Below are positions 42,629 through 42,768 of a DNA stretch of 42,768 bases, piece by piece (position 1 is the stretch's first letter; every line of letters begins with the position of its first letter). A model generated the notes under the pieces. That model did not search any database. It was not told where the DNA came from and worked only from the letters and a program-made list of their open reading frames with translations. Source of the stretch: Methylophaga sp. (GTDB lineage: Bacteria > Pseudomonadota > Gammaproteobacteria > Nitrosococcales > Methylophagaceae); the NCBI RefSeq assembly GCF_030651745.1, contig NZ_JAUSCC010000095.1, forward strand, positions 1-42,768, written 5' to 3'. A program made the translations under genes and the position numbers.

Positions 42629-42768
42629 GAGATGGCCAGACAATCGCGCTTGATGTCCGCAAGGATTCAGAGTGAGGAAAGTCCGGGCTCCATAGGGTAA
42701 GGTGCCAGGTAACACCTGGGGGACGCAAGTCCACGGCCAGTGCAACAGAGAGTAAACCGCCTGAATGT
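42629..42768 (+). ncRNA. rnpB: RNase P RNA (rnpB), 5' part, class A
   Basis: The conserved core GAGGAAAGTCCGGGCTCCAT, then GGTGCCAGGTAACACCTGGG, GGCCAGTGCAACAGAGAGTA and AACCGCC identify bacterial type A RNase P RNA. The start is placed at GAGATGGCCAGACAATCGC by alignment to E. coli. The gene runs off the window end. A -10-like TAAAAT lies at 42615-42620, 8 nt before it. Confidence 0.96.

Noticed and set aside
1..42768. CRISPR arrays, tRNA genes, prophage or transposase genes
   Set aside because: I looked for regular direct repeats, T-loop sequences and integrase or transposase motifs and saw none; this was by reading, not by a program.

Overview
The window looks like a chromosomal housekeeping segment of a gammaproteobacterium with moderate GC content. 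The gene orders mtnA/mtaD-ubiG-gph, ribH-nusB-thiL-pgpA, rpsF-rpsR-(DUF2232)-rplI-dnaB-alr-radA and dolP-yraN-lpoA/rsmI-rnpB are typical of that class. A MxaD-like periplasmic protein of the methanol dehydrogenase accessory type, an HpnC-type squalene synthase and the overall gene style suggest a methylotroph close to Methylophaga. That placement is inference from recognition, not from a search. I see no prophage, CRISPR array, insertion sequence or defence island.

Layout. Positions 1-480 hold the end of an rRNA operon (5S rRNA, terminator), then a non-coding stretch rich in hairpins with what looks like a broken second copy of the 5S 3' end and a second terminator. A 53-codon lipoprotein gene with a TTG start lies at 486-647. 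From 680 to 6771 a minus-strand series encodes a membrane-anchored endonuclease/phosphatase-family protein, HpnC, RmuC, Gph, UbiG and MtaD, many with overlapping stops and starts. Divergently, 6809-9427 encodes MtnA, a short-chain dehydrogenase and a divergent APH-fold kinase.

Positions 9424-12614 form a thiamine-acquisition operon on the minus strand: a TPP riboswitch, a TonB-dependent receptor, a YkoF-like thiamine-binding protein and a PnuC/PnuT permease. The riboswitch has a visible ribosome-site sequestering hairpin and a matching anti-sequestor. ThiL, the last step to TPP, is also in the window (24565).

Positions 12685-22617 are mostly sulfur assimilation. CysB sits beside a small unknown anchored protein and faces an operon cysH (APS-reductase type), cysD, cysN. 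Further on lies cysI with a DUF934 partner. Interspersed are the MxaD-like protein, an EAL phosphodiesterase, a family-6 type DNA glycosylase and a DUF3465 protein. No cysC is seen, which fits direct reduction of APS.

Positions 22628-33058 hold apaH, ribH-nusB-thiL-pgpA, a PfkB kinase with rnd, an alpha/beta hydrolase, a glutaredoxin-like protein with moaB, an OmpA-type lipoprotein with rlmB, and rpsF-rpsR with a DUF2232 membrane protein. Positions 33107-42768 hold rplI (with an extended tail), dnaB-alr-radA, a PilZ protein, hemJ, dolP, yraN, lpoA, rsmI and the 5' part of rnpB.

Nothing here looks like a dramatic new system. The observations most worth following are the riboswitch switch-pair with its unusual YkoF-containing operon, the degenerate APH kinase, a CysB-type palindrome before cysH, a pseudoknot-capable cysD-cysN spacer, a terminator abutting the thiL start codon, and the hidden GH-rich lipoprotein.
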